Shown here piece by piece: positions 43,567-52,688 of a stretch of 64,000 nucleotides of DNA. The stretch is taken from the NCBI RefSeq assembly GCF_003234815.2, contig NZ_CP126279.1, positions 2,914,001 to 2,978,000 of the forward strand, written 5' to 3'. The number at the start of each line of letters is the position of its first letter. Position 1 is the stretch's first letter. The translations under genes were made by a program, and so were the position numbers. Source of the stretch: Curtobacterium sp. MCBD17_035. Its GTDB lineage: Bacteria; Actinomycetota; Actinomycetes; Actinomycetales; Microbacteriaceae. The notes beneath the pieces were generated by a model. It was given only the letters and a program-made list of their open reading frames with translations, had not been told where the DNA came from and did no database searches.

Positions 43567-44943
43567 TCAGGGCATCGTGGCGGGGTGCGCCACCGCGGTG
43601 TGGACGGCGCGGGTGTCCGCCGGGACGTCGTGCAGCGTGCGGATGCCGCGCTCGGCCAGGAGTCCGGAGTCTCCCGCGCGCGAGCGCAGGACGACCTGCG
43701 GTCCGCGGCCGAGCGACTCGGCCAGCGCGACCCAGGCGAGCGAGAACCGGCCCCCGGGGGCGGCCGTCGCGCGGACGTCCGGGGCGCGACGGCCGTCGGG
43801 CAGGACGTCGTCGAGGACGAGCGCGTCCGTCGGCGGCGCGAGCCGCTCGAGTGCCGCGCCGGCACCGTCGCCGAACGCACGGGCGAGCTCGGCGAATCGC
43901 TCGCCGGTCGGCTTGCGGCGTCCGTCGTTCGTGAAGAGTCCGAGGTCGTACTCGAGCTCGGGGAAGTCGGCGAGCGACCGCGCGACGTCGTGCGAGCACC
44001 ACCAGGTGATGCCGAACAGCTGCTGCACCTCGACGGCGTGCCGGATCGTGCCCTCGAGGAACGCCGGGGCGTCGTCGACCGGGACCACGTTCGTCGGGGC
44101 GCCGACCTCCTGGAGCCAGTTCGGTCGCTCCGCGGTCCGGTTCCACGCCGCGGCGAGCTGGAGCAGGTACTCGCCGTGCCGGACGGATCCGGCGCCGAGC
44201 GGACCGTGCACGCGGGCGGCCCCGTTGAACACCCACGAGTGCGTGACGGTCATGTCGCCGTGGTCGGCCGCGTGCTCCGGACCGAACGGCTGCGCGTCGT
44301 CGTACCAGGCGGCGTCGTACTGCGCGACCGTGACGGACGGGGCGGCCGTGCGCCGGGCCTCCCGGCCGACGCCGGACGGGAGGCCCGGAGCCGGGACCGC
44401 GTCCGGCACCGGTGGACCGAGCCCGCGCCGCGCCGCCGCGACCATCGTCGTGAGCCAGTCCCCGGCCTCCCGGTCGGTCACCGCGTGCGGCGTGGGGTGC
44501 GGGGCGTGCGCGAACTGGTTCAGCTCGTTGCCGAGCGTGACGCCGAGCAGGTTCGGCCGGCCGGCGAGCGCCGCGGACAGCGCCTGCACGTAGTCGGCGG
44601 TCGACGCGACGACGTCCGGGTCGGTGAACACGTTCCGACGATGCCAGCTCTCGAGCCACGACGGCACGAAGTCGAAGCTCGACAGGTGCCCCTGCAGCGC
44701 GTCGACGTTGACGTCGAGCCCGAACGACGCGGCGATGTCGACGACCGTCGCGACGTCGTCGAGCGCCGACGCCCGGATGAGCGTCCGGTTCGGCTGCACG
44801 AGCGGCCAGAGCGGGAACACGCGGACGTGGTCGACGCCCAGGTCGGCGATCTGCTCGAGGTCACGCGCCACCGCGGACGGCGAGAAGTCGAGCCACGAGT
44901 GGAACCAACCCTCGGCGGGCGTGTAGTTGACGCCGAAGCGCAT
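43567..44943 (-). CDS. GH5-like glycosidase, possible beta-mannosidase
   Basis: The product has 458 residues. It begins RFGVNYTPAEGWFHSWLDF, continues HVRVFPLWPLVQPN and shows the clan A pair: acid/base Glu140 in GVTLGNELNQF and nucleophile Glu279 in NWLQEVGAP. This layout recalls the GH5 subfamily of cytosolic beta-mannosidases in bifidobacterial N-glycan clusters, but subfamily needs alignment. Residues about 185-200 hold a repeat-derived insertion (GREARR). No signal peptide. The ATG overlaps the permease stop (TGATG at 44945-44941). Confidence 0.75.
   Translation of the reverse strand: MRFGVNYTPAEGWFHSWLDFSPSAVARDLEQIADLGVDHVRVFPLWPLVQPNRTLIRASALDDVATVVDIAASFGLDVNVDALQGHLSSFDFVPSWLESWHRRNVFTDPDVVASTADYVQALSAALAGRPNLLGVTLGNELNQFAHAPHPTPHAVTDREAGDWLTTMVAAARRGLGPPVPDAVPAPGLPSGVGREARRTAAPSVTVAQYDAAWYDDAQPFGPEHAADHGDMTVTHSWVFNGAARVHGPLGAGSVRHGEYLLQLAAAWNRTAERPNWLQEVGAPTNVVPVDDAPAFLEGTIRHAVEVQQLFGITWWCSHDVARSLADFPELEYDLGLFTNDGRRKPTGERFAELARAFGDGAGAALERLAPPTDALVLDDVLPDGRRAPDVRATAAPGGRFSLAWVALAESLGRGPQVVLRSRAGDSGLLAERGIRTLHDVPADTRAVHTAVAHPATMP
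44355..44368 (+). repeat. Dispersed 14-mer repeat copy 5
   Basis: An exact copy of GGGCCTCCCGGCCG in the GH5-like gene, followed 11 bp later by a related CGGGAGGCCCGG in opposite orientation. Together they encode a Pro/Arg/Gly-rich insertion. Confidence 0.6.
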
Positions 44944-45929
44944 CAGCCCTTGACCCCGCCCTCTTCGACGCCCTTGAAGAAGAAGCGCTGGAGCACCGAG
45001 AAGATCACCGCGATCGGGATGAACGCGATCATCGTGCCCGCCGCGATGAGGCGCTGGTCGTTCGAGAACGTGCCCTGCAGGTACTGGAGTCCGACGGTCA
45101 GGGTCAGCTTGTCCGGCGTCTGCAGCACGATGAGCGGCCAGAGGAAGTCGTCCCACGCGCCGATGAACGAGAAGATCGCGATGACGGCGATCGTGCCCTG
45201 CACGGCGGGCAGCGCGACGAAACGGAGGCGCTGCCACGAGTTCGCGCCGTCCATCACGGCCGCCTGGTCGATCTCCTCCGGGATCTGCCGGAACGCGTTG
45301 TACATGAGCAGCACGTTGAGCGCGGCGATCATCCCCGGCAGGGCGACGCCGACGAGCGAGTCCGCGAGCCCGAGGTCCTTGATCGTGACGAACTGCGAGA
45401 CGATCGTGACCTCGCCGGGGAGCACGAGCGTCGCGAGGAACAGCCCGAGCACCACCTTCTTGCCCCGGAACTGCAGGCGGGCCACGGCGAACCCGGCGAG
45501 CGTGGCGAACACGACGTTGCCGACCACGTCGAGCGCGGCGACGACGAGCGAGTTCCCGATGTAGGTGAACACGGGGATCGCGTCGGCGACCTTGACGTAG
45601 TTGAGGAACGTCGGCTGGCTCGGTACGAACTCCGGCGTCTGCGTGTAGATGTCCTCGCCCGCGCCCTTGAGCGAGGTCGACAGCTGCCACAGGAACGGCC
45701 CGATGGTGATGAACAGCACCACCACGAGCAGCACGTAGCGGAACACCTTCTCCTTCGCGCTCATGGTGCCGAAGGTGCGGCTCCGGCGGCGGCGGCGCCC
45801 GTCCGGACCGACGCGCCGGGTCCGTCCCGTCCCTCCCGGTCGGGAGGCGCGGCTGCCGCCCGCAGCGTTCGCTGCGGTCCCGCGGTCTCCGGAGACGACC
45901 GGTTCGGACGTCGTCGTCGTGTTCGTCAC
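44943..45929 (-). CDS. CUT1 sugar ABC transporter permease (MalG-like)
   Basis: The product has 328 residues. Six helices follow a 55-residue leader of Ser/Gly/Arg-rich sequence. The MalG features are LVLPGEVTIVSQFVTIKDLGL and the EAA loop EEIDQAAVMDGANSWQRLRFVALP, with the C-terminal LQRFFFKGVEEGGVKG. The leader includes an Arg-Ala-Ser-Arg-Pro peptide from a repeat-like stretch at 45835-45860. GTG 45929 overlaps the upstream permease stop (GTGA); an internal ATG (MSAKEKVFR) at about 45764 is an alternative start without the leader. Confidence 0.9.
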   Translation of the reverse strand: MTNTTTTSEPVVSGDRGTAANAAGGSRASRPGGTGRTRRVGPDGRRRRRSRTFGTMSAKEKVFRYVLLVVVLFITIGPFLWQLSTSLKGAGEDIYTQTPEFVPSQPTFLNYVKVADAIPVFTYIGNSLVVAALDVVGNVVFATLAGFAVARLQFRGKKVVLGLFLATLVLPGEVTIVSQFVTIKDLGLADSLVGVALPGMIAALNVLLMYNAFRQIPEEIDQAAVMDGANSWQRLRFVALPAVQGTIAVIAIFSFIGAWDDFLWPLIVLQTPDKLTLTVGLQYLQGTFSNDQRLIAAGTMIAFIPIAVIFSVLQRFFFKGVEEGGVKG

Positions 45930-46804
45930 TGCTCCGCCTTGTTGTTGATGCGTGCGAGGACCAGCATCGGCACGAGCGTGACGACGAAGAGCAGGATGCT
46001 CAGGGCCGACGCGTAGCCGAGGTTGCCGGTGAAGCCGCGGGCGTACTCCTGGATGAGGCTGACGAGCGACTCGTCCTGGCCGCCGGGGCCGCCCTTGCCG
46101 TTGGTGAGGACGTAGAGCTCCGAGAACACCCGCAGCGCCGAGACGCACACGAGGATCCCGACGAGCGTCATGGTGCCGCGGACGCCCGGCATGGTCACGC
46201 TCCAGAACCGGCGGACGGCGCCGGCCCCGTCGAGTGCCGCGGCCTCGTGCAGGTCCTTGCCGACGTTCCCGAGCGCCGCCAGGAAGATGATCATGTAGTA
46301 GCCGAGGCCCTTCCACACCGTCAGGCTGATCGCGCTGAAGAGCACGAGCCACCGGTCGGTGAGGAACGGGAGCGGCCCCTGGATGACGTGCAGGCTCTGG
46401 GCGACCTCGTTCACCACGCCGCGGTCGTCGAGGATCCAGGTCCAGATGAGCCCGACGACCACCGCCGACGCGATGACGGGCGTGTAGTACGCGGTCCGGA
46501 AGAACGCGATCCCGGGCAGGTTCTTCTCGACCAGGAGCGCGATGAGGAGCGGGAGGATCGTCAGCAGCGGCAGGCAGATCGCCATGTAGACGACGCTGTT
46601 GAGCAGCGCCTGCCACACCTGGGGGTCGGCGAGCAGGGTGCTGAAGTTCTTCAGCCCCACCCACGCGCTCACCCCGCCGAGCGGACTGGCGTTCGTGAAC
46701 GACAGCCGCACGGTGTTGATCGACGGCCAGAAGCTGAACACGAGCAGCCACACCAGGGCCGGCGCGATCAGGATCCACGGCGTGTACCAACGGTTCGCTC
46801 GCAT
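45926..46804 (-). CDS. CUT1 sugar ABC transporter permease (MalF-like)
   Basis: The product has 292 residues and six membrane helices. RWYTPWILIAPALVWLLVFSFWPSI is the first helix, YYTPVIASAVVVGLIWTWILDDRGVVN is the family segment before TM4, and the EAA loop is LHEAAALDGAGAVRRFWSVTMP. It forms the inner-membrane channel with the MalG-like partner. ATG 46804 lies 28 bp after the binding-protein stop with GGAGG upstream. No ATPase gene lies in the operon, so a shared MsiK-like ATPase probably serves it. Confidence 0.92.
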   Translation of the reverse strand: MRANRWYTPWILIAPALVWLLVFSFWPSINTVRLSFTNASPLGGVSAWVGLKNFSTLLADPQVWQALLNSVVYMAICLPLLTILPLLIALLVEKNLPGIAFFRTAYYTPVIASAVVVGLIWTWILDDRGVVNEVAQSLHVIQGPLPFLTDRWLVLFSAISLTVWKGLGYYMIIFLAALGNVGKDLHEAAALDGAGAVRRFWSVTMPGVRGTMTLVGILVCVSALRVFSELYVLTNGKGGPGGQDESLVSLIQEYARGFTGNLGYASALSILLFVVTLVPMLVLARINNKAEQ

Positions 46805-46832
46805 GGCGATCCTCCCTCTCCTGGTGGTGGCG

Positions 46833-48146
46833 TCAGCCGTTCGCGAGCAGGGTGTTCATCTTGGTCTGCGCGGTCTGCAGCGCCTTCATGCTCGTGGTCT
46901 GGCCCTTCATGGCGAGCGCGATCTGCTGGTCGAGGAACGTCGTCATGGAGTCGTTCGCCTCGACCGGCGTCAGGTTCTTCGCCGTCTTCAGTGCCGTGTT
47001 CGCGAGGACGCGGGCCTTGCCGTTCTCGGTGCCGTCGTCCTTCGAGAAGAACGGGTCCGACTGCGAGGACTTCGTCGACGGGAAGATGTTGACGAGCTTG
47101 GCGAAGGCCTTCTGGTTCGCGGCGTTCGTCATGAACTGCGCGAACGCGTTCGCGGTGGCGAGGTGCTTCGACTTCTGCGAGACGCTGAGGCCCTGCACGT
47201 ACAGCGGCGGGGTGTCGAGCGCCGGCGAGACGACGACGTCGTTCTTGAGCGACGGGTTGTTCGTCTCGAAGTCGCTGAGCGAGGACGCGCCACCCGTGGT
47301 CCAGGCCACCTTGCCCTGCGTGAACAGGGTCGAGTTGCCGAGGTAGTCGGAGTTGAGGACCGACGACGGCATGTAGCCGTTCTGGTACGCGGTGGCGTAC
47401 TGGTCGATGAGCGACGCCGCCTTCTTCGTGGCGAACGTGAACTTCGTGCCGTCGCTGTTGAGCACCTTGACACCGGCGAGGGTGAAGTCGCTCAGCGTGG
47501 GCTTGCGGCTCATCAGGTAGTCGTTCGGGCAGCGCTCGTGCATGGTCTTGGCCTGCGCGAAGAGCTGCTGCGTGGTCGCCGGCGGCTTCGACGAGTCGAG
47601 ACCGCACTGGTCGAGCATCGACTTGTTCCAGAAGTCGACGTCCGTGTTGAGGTACCAGGGGTACCCGTACACGCCACCCTTCGTCTCCTTGTAGTCGTAG
47701 GCGTCGACCGAGCCCGCCGTGTAGGTGCTCCGCAGCGAGCTGTCGGCCTTGCTGACGTCCTCGAGGATCCCGCGCTTCGCCAGGGGCAGCGCGATGTCCG
47801 GGGGCAGGTTGACGACGTCCGGCAGGGTGTTCGACGACGCCTGGCTCAGGACCTTGTCGGAGTAGCCGTCGCCGGGCTGGTCGACGAGCTTGACGGTCGT
47901 GCCGGGGTGCTTCTTCTCGAACGCCGCGATCACGCCCTTGAGGTACCCCGTGAACTTGGGCGTCAGCGCCCAGGTCTGGAGCGTGATCGTGCCGGTGACG
48001 TCGCCGCCGGCGCTGCTGCCGCCGCTGTTGCTGCCCGCGGAGCAGCCGGTCAGGACGAGCGCGGCCGCCGCGGCGGTCGCCAGGCCTGCGGCGAACGTCG
48101 CTCGCCTCCGGCCGGAGGTGGGTGCTGTGGTGGTACGACGTGACAT
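46833..48146 (-). CDS. CUT1 sugar ABC transporter, substrate-binding lipoprotein
   Basis: The product has 437 residues. The signal is basic then hydrophobic with lipobox LVLTGC (Cys35). The mature domain has SBP_bac_1 features: TITLQTWALTPKFTGYLKGVIAAFEKKHPGTTVKLVDQPGDGYSDKVLSQ at the start, NTLPDVVNL, and GVYGYPWYLNTDVDFWNKSML. It captures an oligosaccharide outside the membrane. First gene of the five-gene operon. Two LacI-type palindromes lie upstream of ATG 48146. Confidence 0.93.
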   Translation of the reverse strand: MSRRTTTAPTSGRRRATFAAGLATAAAAALVLTGCSAGSNSGGSSAGGDVTGTITLQTWALTPKFTGYLKGVIAAFEKKHPGTTVKLVDQPGDGYSDKVLSQASSNTLPDVVNLPPDIALPLAKRGILEDVSKADSSLRSTYTAGSVDAYDYKETKGGVYGYPWYLNTDVDFWNKSMLDQCGLDSSKPPATTQQLFAQAKTMHERCPNDYLMSRKPTLSDFTLAGVKVLNSDGTKFTFATKKAASLIDQYATAYQNGYMPSSVLNSDYLGNSTLFTQGKVAWTTGGASSLSDFETNNPSLKNDVVVSPALDTPPLYVQGLSVSQKSKHLATANAFAQFMTNAANQKAFAKLVNIFPSTKSSQSDPFFSKDDGTENGKARVLANTALKTAKNLTPVEANDSMTTFLDQQIALAMKGQTTSMKALQTAQTKMNTLLANG

Positions 48147-48175
48147 TGCGTGGACTCCCTTGTTCGCCGCAGCAA

Positions 48176-48189
48176 CTGAAGCGGTTCAG
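48176..48189. promoter_or_regulatory. LacI-type operator candidate, proximal
   Basis: CTGAAGCGGTTCAG is a 14-bp palindrome with six of seven pairs matched and a central CG, the layout of LacI/GalR-family operators. It lies 30 bp upstream of the binding-protein ATG. Confidence 0.6.
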
Positions 48190-48230
48190 ATCCGCCATCA
48201 GTCGCGGCATCGCTACCGCTGTTGCAGGTG

Positions 48231-48259
48231 AGCATGAAGGACTAAAGCGCTATAGTCAA
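48231..48259 (-). promoter_or_regulatory. Promoter of the mannoside ABC operon
   Basis: On the minus strand TTGACT (48259-48254) and CATGCT (48236-48231) are separated by 17 nt. The -35 box is strong and the -10 box is weak. The distal operator falls in the spacer. Confidence 0.5.
48240..48257. promoter_or_regulatory. LacI-type operator candidate, distal
   Basis: GACTAAAGCGCTATAGTC matches its own reverse complement at 16 of 18 positions around a central AGCGCT. It occupies the spacer of the operon promoter and overlaps its -35 box, so a bound repressor would block RNA polymerase. The divergent lacI gene starts about 135 bp away. Confidence 0.7.
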
Positions 48260-48391
48260 GCCGCGGCGTGTCCCCGGTCGTTCGCCGCGGCGACACCCGG
48301 TGGTCACTCGCCGGGCGCGGTGCCATTCGCCAACGGGCGCGGGTGCCGCCATGATGAGCGCGTGGACGACGAGGGGGCCGGTGCAGCGACG

Positions 48392-49435
48392 ATGCCGCAA
48401 CCGAAACGGGTGACGATCGCCGAGATCGCAGCACGGGCCGGCGTGTCCACGGGAGCGGTCTCGTTCGCACTGAACGACCGACCGGGTGTCTCGGCGGCCA
48501 CCCGGTCGCGCATCCTCGAGGTCGCCCGCGAGCTCAACTGGCGTCCCCACTCGGCCGCGCGGGCCCTCGGCGGCGCCCGCGCCGGCACCATCGGGTTCGT
48601 GCTCAACCGGCCCGCGCGCACGCTCGGGACGGAGTCGTTCTTCGGCGACCTCATCTCCGGGATCCAGCTCGGCCTCGCCGGGACCCACGTCGGGATGAAC
48701 CTCCTCGTCGCGCGTGACGTCGACGAGGAGCTCGAGACGTACCGCGAGTGGTGGAGCGGGCACCGCGTGGACGGCGTCGTGCTCATCGACCCGCGAGCCG
48801 ACGACCCCCGCCTCGCGTTGCTCGCCGAACTCGGCCTGCCCGCCGTCGTCGTCGGCTCGCATCCATCGCCGCCGGGCACCTGGCCCACCGTGTGGATCGA
48901 CGACTCGGACGCCGCGGACACCCTGTTCGGGTACCTGCACGCGCTCGGCCACACCCGCATCGCGCACGTCGCCGGGCCACCGCAGTTCGAGCACACGGCC
49001 ATGCGCGCCGCGGCGCTGCAGCGATTCGCCCGGGAGGCCCGGCTCGAGTCCGCCGAGTCGTTCACCACCGACTACTCGTCGGACGCCGGCGCCGCGATCA
49101 CCCGGACCCTGCTCGTCGGCCCACGCCGCCCCACGGCGATCGTCTACGACAACGACGTGCTCGCCGTCGCCGGGCTCGGTGTCGCCGCCGAGATGGGGGT
49201 CCCCGTGCCCGACGACCTGTCGATCGCGTCGTTCGACGACTCCGCCATGGCGCGGCTCGTCCGGCCCGCGCTCACGACGCTGACCCGCGACACCGTCGAG
49301 CTCGGCGAGCGTGCGGCCCGACTGCTGCTCGAGCAGGTCGAGGCCAGGAGCCCGCTGACGTCGCGCCCCGGCCCCGCCCTGACGCTCAGCGTCCGGGAGT
49401 CGACCGCGAGGCCGCGACGACCTCGAGCTGGGTGA
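48392..49435 (+). CDS. LacI-family transcriptional regulator of the mannoside locus
   Basis: The product has 347 residues. The HTH is VTIAEIAARAGVSTGAVSFALNDRPGVSAATRSRILEVARELNWRPHSAARAL, followed by the periplasmic-binding-protein-like sensor domain (GTIGFVLNRPAR; GVVLIDPRADDPRLALLAELGLPAVVVG; IVYDNDVLAVAGLGVAAEMGVPVPDDLSIASFDDS). It is divergent from the ABC operon. GTG 48362, in frame, would add ten residues; ATG 48392 is used because it directly precedes the HTH. The 3' end overlaps the convergent GH92 gene by 50 bp. Confidence 0.92.
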   Translation: MPQPKRVTIAEIAARAGVSTGAVSFALNDRPGVSAATRSRILEVARELNWRPHSAARALGGARAGTIGFVLNRPARTLGTESFFGDLISGIQLGLAGTHVGMNLLVARDVDEELETYREWWSGHRVDGVVLIDPRADDPRLALLAELGLPAVVVGSHPSPPGTWPTVWIDDSDAADTLFGYLHALGHTRIAHVAGPPQFEHTAMRAAALQRFAREARLESAESFTTDYSSDAGAAITRTLLVGPRRPTAIVYDNDVLAVAGLGVAAEMGVPVPDDLSIASFDDSAMARLVRPALTTLTRDTVELGERAARLLLEQVEARSPLTSRPGPALTLSVRESTARPRRPRAG

Positions 49436-52400
49436 GCCCGACCGGCCGCGACGCCGTGAACCGGATCGCACCGCGCTCGACCCCGCCCGCGATCCGGAAC
49501 ACCCGGGTCTGCGCGGCCCAGGCGAACTCCTCGCCGACCCGCTCGTCCGCCGTGGCGACCCGGCCGTCCGCGTCGACCCACGCCACCGTCCATCCGTACG
49601 TCCCCGGCTCGGCCACCGTGACGGTGTAGAGCGACGCGGCCGCGACGGACACCGGTACCTCGACGGGCTCCCCCGCGGCGAGCCGCACGACGCTCCGCCC
49701 GGTGTCGTCGGTGACCGGCGACGCGCCGACCGGCAGGACGTCCGAGGGCGTGTCCGCGAAGCCGTGGAGCTCGGACGCCGACACCGGGCGCGACCCGGCG
49801 GCCCACCCGAGCGGCTCGTCCGACAGCGTGAACACCACGTGCGCGCCGCGGGCGATCACCGCGTGCGGGATCGACACGGACTCCCACGGTTCACCGTCGA
49901 CGGTGACGGACGCCACGTACGGGCCGCGGCACGGCCCCGCGACCTCGACGACCGTCGTCGCGTCGCCCAGGTGCAGCTCGGTCCGTCGGACGGTCGGCGG
50001 GACGAGCACGTAGGTCCCGGTCCCGGGCGCGAGCGGGTACAGCCCGATCGTGACGAACACGTACCAGGCGCTCATCTCGCCGTTGTCCTCGTCGCCCGGG
50101 TACCCCTGGCCGAGGTCCGATCCGACGAACAGGCGCGTGACGCACTCGCGGAGCGTCGCGTGCGCGTCGTCGTGTCGGCCGGCCCACATCGGTGCGAACG
50201 GGATGTGGTGCGCCGGCTGGTTCGACAGACCGAGCATCCCCATGCGGACGTCCCGCGCCTCGGTCATCTCGTGGATCGCGAACCCGTACGAGCCGGAACG
50301 GTCCGTCGCACCGGTCTCGCGGGCGGCGTGGAACCGGGCCATCGCGGCGAGGAGCCCCTCCGGCCCGCCGTGCAGGGCCATGACACCGGCCCCGTCGTGC
50401 GGGGCGGTGACCATCGTGCCCCACGCGTTCGTCTCGGTGTAGTCCGTCCCCCACTCCGCCGGGTCGAACGCCTCGCCCTCGACCCGCCAGTCCCCGTCGG
50501 GACGACGGCCGACGAAGAACCCGAGCCCCGGGTGGAACACGTTCCGGTACTGCAGGGACCGCCGGGCGAACCACTCGGCCTCGGCGTCGAGTCGTTCCGC
50601 CTCCGACGAACCGGGCACGGCGTGGTCGGCGAGCAGCCGCGCCATGACCGCGAGCCCCCAGTCGTTGATCGCCGCGTCGAGGGTCCACGACATCCCCTCG
50701 TGCGTGTCGGTGTCGACGTACCCGCGGAACGCGCCCGGGAGGATCCCCTTGCGTCCCACACGCGGGTCCGGTGACGGCACGGTCGCGTTGCGCACCGCGC
50801 TCCGGTACGCCGTCGCGAGGTCGAACCCCGGGACGCCCTTGGCCGCGAGGTCCGCGAACACGGTGTCACTCGTCGTGCCGGTCATGACGTCCTCGGCACC
50901 GGGGGCGCTCCAGCGGGGCGTCCAGCCGCCGTCGCGGTGGTGCTGCACGAAGCCCTCGGCGAGCGCCCCGGTCCGCTCGGGTGTGAGGAGCGCGAGCAGC
51001 GGCCACGCCGTGCGGTAGGTGTCCCAGAACCCGTTCGTCGTCGTGAACGGCCCCGACCCGACCTCGGGCCCGGGCTCGTCGCGGACGGGGGTGTCGAGGA
51101 CCGCGCCGTAGGGCGAGCGGTAGCGGGGCTCGCCGGTCAGCGCGGTCTCCCCGGCGGTGTTCGGGTACAGGAACAGCCGGTACAGGCCCGAGTACAGCGA
51201 CACGAGCTGGTCCTCGGAGGCGCCCTCGAACGACATCGTGGCGAGCGCCGCCGACCACCGCCGCTCGGCCTCGGCGCACATGGCGTCGACGTCGCCCGCA
51301 GCGCGCAGGTTCGCGGCCGCGTCCTCCGCCGACACCGTCGAGATCCCGAGGAGCACGTCGACCGGCGCCGTCCCGTCGACGACGAACCAGCCGCCGAGCC
51401 GGCCGTCCTCGACCGTCGTCCGGTCCGCCACCACGCCGTGGACGCGGAGGTGCACGTGGTGCGGCGGCGTCTGCGGCCGGTCGTCGAGGAGCGCGTCGAC
51501 GACCCCGACGCCGTCCTCGACCCGCACGGACGCCGAGCGGACGACGCCGTGGTGGTCCAGCACCACCGATGCACGCTCCCCCGGGAAGGTGAACCGGAAC
51601 CCGAGCGCGAACTCCCCCGCCGTCATCTCCGCGGTCACCCCGCCGTCGAACGCGACCCGGTAGCGGTGCGGGCCCGCGACCTCGTCCGCGCGGTCGAACG
51701 TCAGCGCGCGCGCCGCGCGGTCGGTGTCCGGCTCGACGAACGGGCTCGGCATGATCTGGAACACACCGCGGTCACCCATCCACGGCGAGGGGATGTGGGA
51801 CGTGGCGAACGCCTGGAGCGCCGGCCGGCCGTCGCCGTCGACGTGCTCGTGGTACGCGTACGGCCAGCGAGGATCGGACGCGTCGGTCATGGGCAGCCCG
51901 AACACGCCGCCGTGCGGGACCGCCACGAGCGGCGCCGTGTTCCCGCGCGAGAACCGCGACGACGCGTGCGTCCCGCGGGTCGTCACGACGTGGTCGAGCG
52001 GCCGGGAGGCCCGGGGCGGCGCCGTCTCGATCCGCACGTCGTCGAGCCAGCCCCGTAGTGGTGCCGCCGCGCCGTCGGCGGCGACCCGGTCGGCGCGGCC
52101 GAGCCGCGCCTCCAGACGGTCCACCGTGCGCCCGGCGAACGGCGTCAGGTCGACGGTCCGGCGGTTCCACTGGTCCACCCAGAGCATGCGCGCGTCGTCC
52201 TGCGCCTCCGGCGTCATCGGGACCGCGTACTGGTCGCGCGCCGACGCGGAGGCACGGCTGCCGTCCGTGAACACGACGTCGAGCGCGAACGCGGTCGCGT
52301 CCCAGAACCCGTCGAGGTCGGCCTCGGTCGGCTCGGCGCGACCGGCCGGCAGCACCCGCTCCGGGAACCACACCCACGTGAGCCGGGCGCCCGCGGCCAC

Positions 52401-52547
52401 CGGCCGCTCGGCCACGAACGGGACCTCGGCGACCGCCTGGTCGCGGCCGTGTCGCTCCACCAGGTACGCCTCGGCGGAGGAGAACCCGACCCCGTTCCGC
52501 GCCGCCACCGCCGTCGTCGGACCGCTGCTCCGCACCAGTGCTCGCAT
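49386..52547 (-). CDS. GH92-family alpha-mannosidase
   Basis: The product has 1053 residues. The C-terminal half contains the GH92 core: TTTNGFWDTYRTAWPLLALLTPE, THEGMSWTLDAAINDWGLA, LSNQPAHHIPFAPMWAG and the active-site block LGQGYPGDEDNGEMSAWYVF. The N-terminal 200 residues look like an added beta domain with DQWNRRTVDLTPFAGRTV, a carbohydrate-binding-like fold. No signal peptide is visible, unusual because many GH92 enzymes are exported. The gene converges on lacI with a 50-bp overlap. It would cleave alpha-1,2, -1,3 or similar mannosides in a calcium-dependent way. Confidence 0.92.
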   Translation of the reverse strand: MRALVRSSGPTTAVAARNGVGFSSAEAYLVERHGRDQAVAEVPFVAERPVAAGARLTWVWFPERVLPAGRAEPTEADLDGFWDATAFALDVVFTDGSRASASARDQYAVPMTPEAQDDARMLWVDQWNRRTVDLTPFAGRTVDRLEARLGRADRVAADGAAAPLRGWLDDVRIETAPPRASRPLDHVVTTRGTHASSRFSRGNTAPLVAVPHGGVFGLPMTDASDPRWPYAYHEHVDGDGRPALQAFATSHIPSPWMGDRGVFQIMPSPFVEPDTDRAARALTFDRADEVAGPHRYRVAFDGGVTAEMTAGEFALGFRFTFPGERASVVLDHHGVVRSASVRVEDGVGVVDALLDDRPQTPPHHVHLRVHGVVADRTTVEDGRLGGWFVVDGTAPVDVLLGISTVSAEDAAANLRAAGDVDAMCAEAERRWSAALATMSFEGASEDQLVSLYSGLYRLFLYPNTAGETALTGEPRYRSPYGAVLDTPVRDEPGPEVGSGPFTTTNGFWDTYRTAWPLLALLTPERTGALAEGFVQHHRDGGWTPRWSAPGAEDVMTGTTSDTVFADLAAKGVPGFDLATAYRSAVRNATVPSPDPRVGRKGILPGAFRGYVDTDTHEGMSWTLDAAINDWGLAVMARLLADHAVPGSSEAERLDAEAEWFARRSLQYRNVFHPGLGFFVGRRPDGDWRVEGEAFDPAEWGTDYTETNAWGTMVTAPHDGAGVMALHGGPEGLLAAMARFHAARETGATDRSGSYGFAIHEMTEARDVRMGMLGLSNQPAHHIPFAPMWAGRHDDAHATLRECVTRLFVGSDLGQGYPGDEDNGEMSAWYVFVTIGLYPLAPGTGTYVLVPPTVRRTELHLGDATTVVEVAGPCRGPYVASVTVDGEPWESVSIPHAVIARGAHVVFTLSDEPLGWAAGSRPVSASELHGFADTPSDVLPVGASPVTDDTGRSVVRLAAGEPVEVPVSVAAASLYTVTVAEPGTYGWTVAWVDADGRVATADERVGEEFAWAAQTRVFRIAGGVERGAIRFTASRPVGLTQLEVVAASRSTPGR
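51999..52012 (-). repeat. Dispersed 14-mer repeat copy 6
   Basis: An exact copy of GGGCCTCCCGGCCG on the minus strand inside GH92, encoding Arg-Ala-Ser-Arg-Pro at the junction between the N-terminal extra domain and the catalytic part. Confidence 0.6.
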
Positions 52548-52688
52548 CGGGCCAGCCTACGAGCCCGGGCACGGCCCGTCCGCGGCCACCGCCGACCACC
52601 ATCCCCGCGAGCGACGTGACGATGCGGAACGTCTGCTCGCGGAGCGGTGACCGGCGCCGTGTCATGGGAGTGAGGCTCCGACGCGGGG

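Noticed and set aside
43545..43880. A longer N-terminus for the GH38 gene reaching up to 43880
   Set aside because: It would overlap the GH5-like gene and the added residues are basic low complexity; ATG 43544 has a good ribosome-binding site and begins at the family N-terminus.
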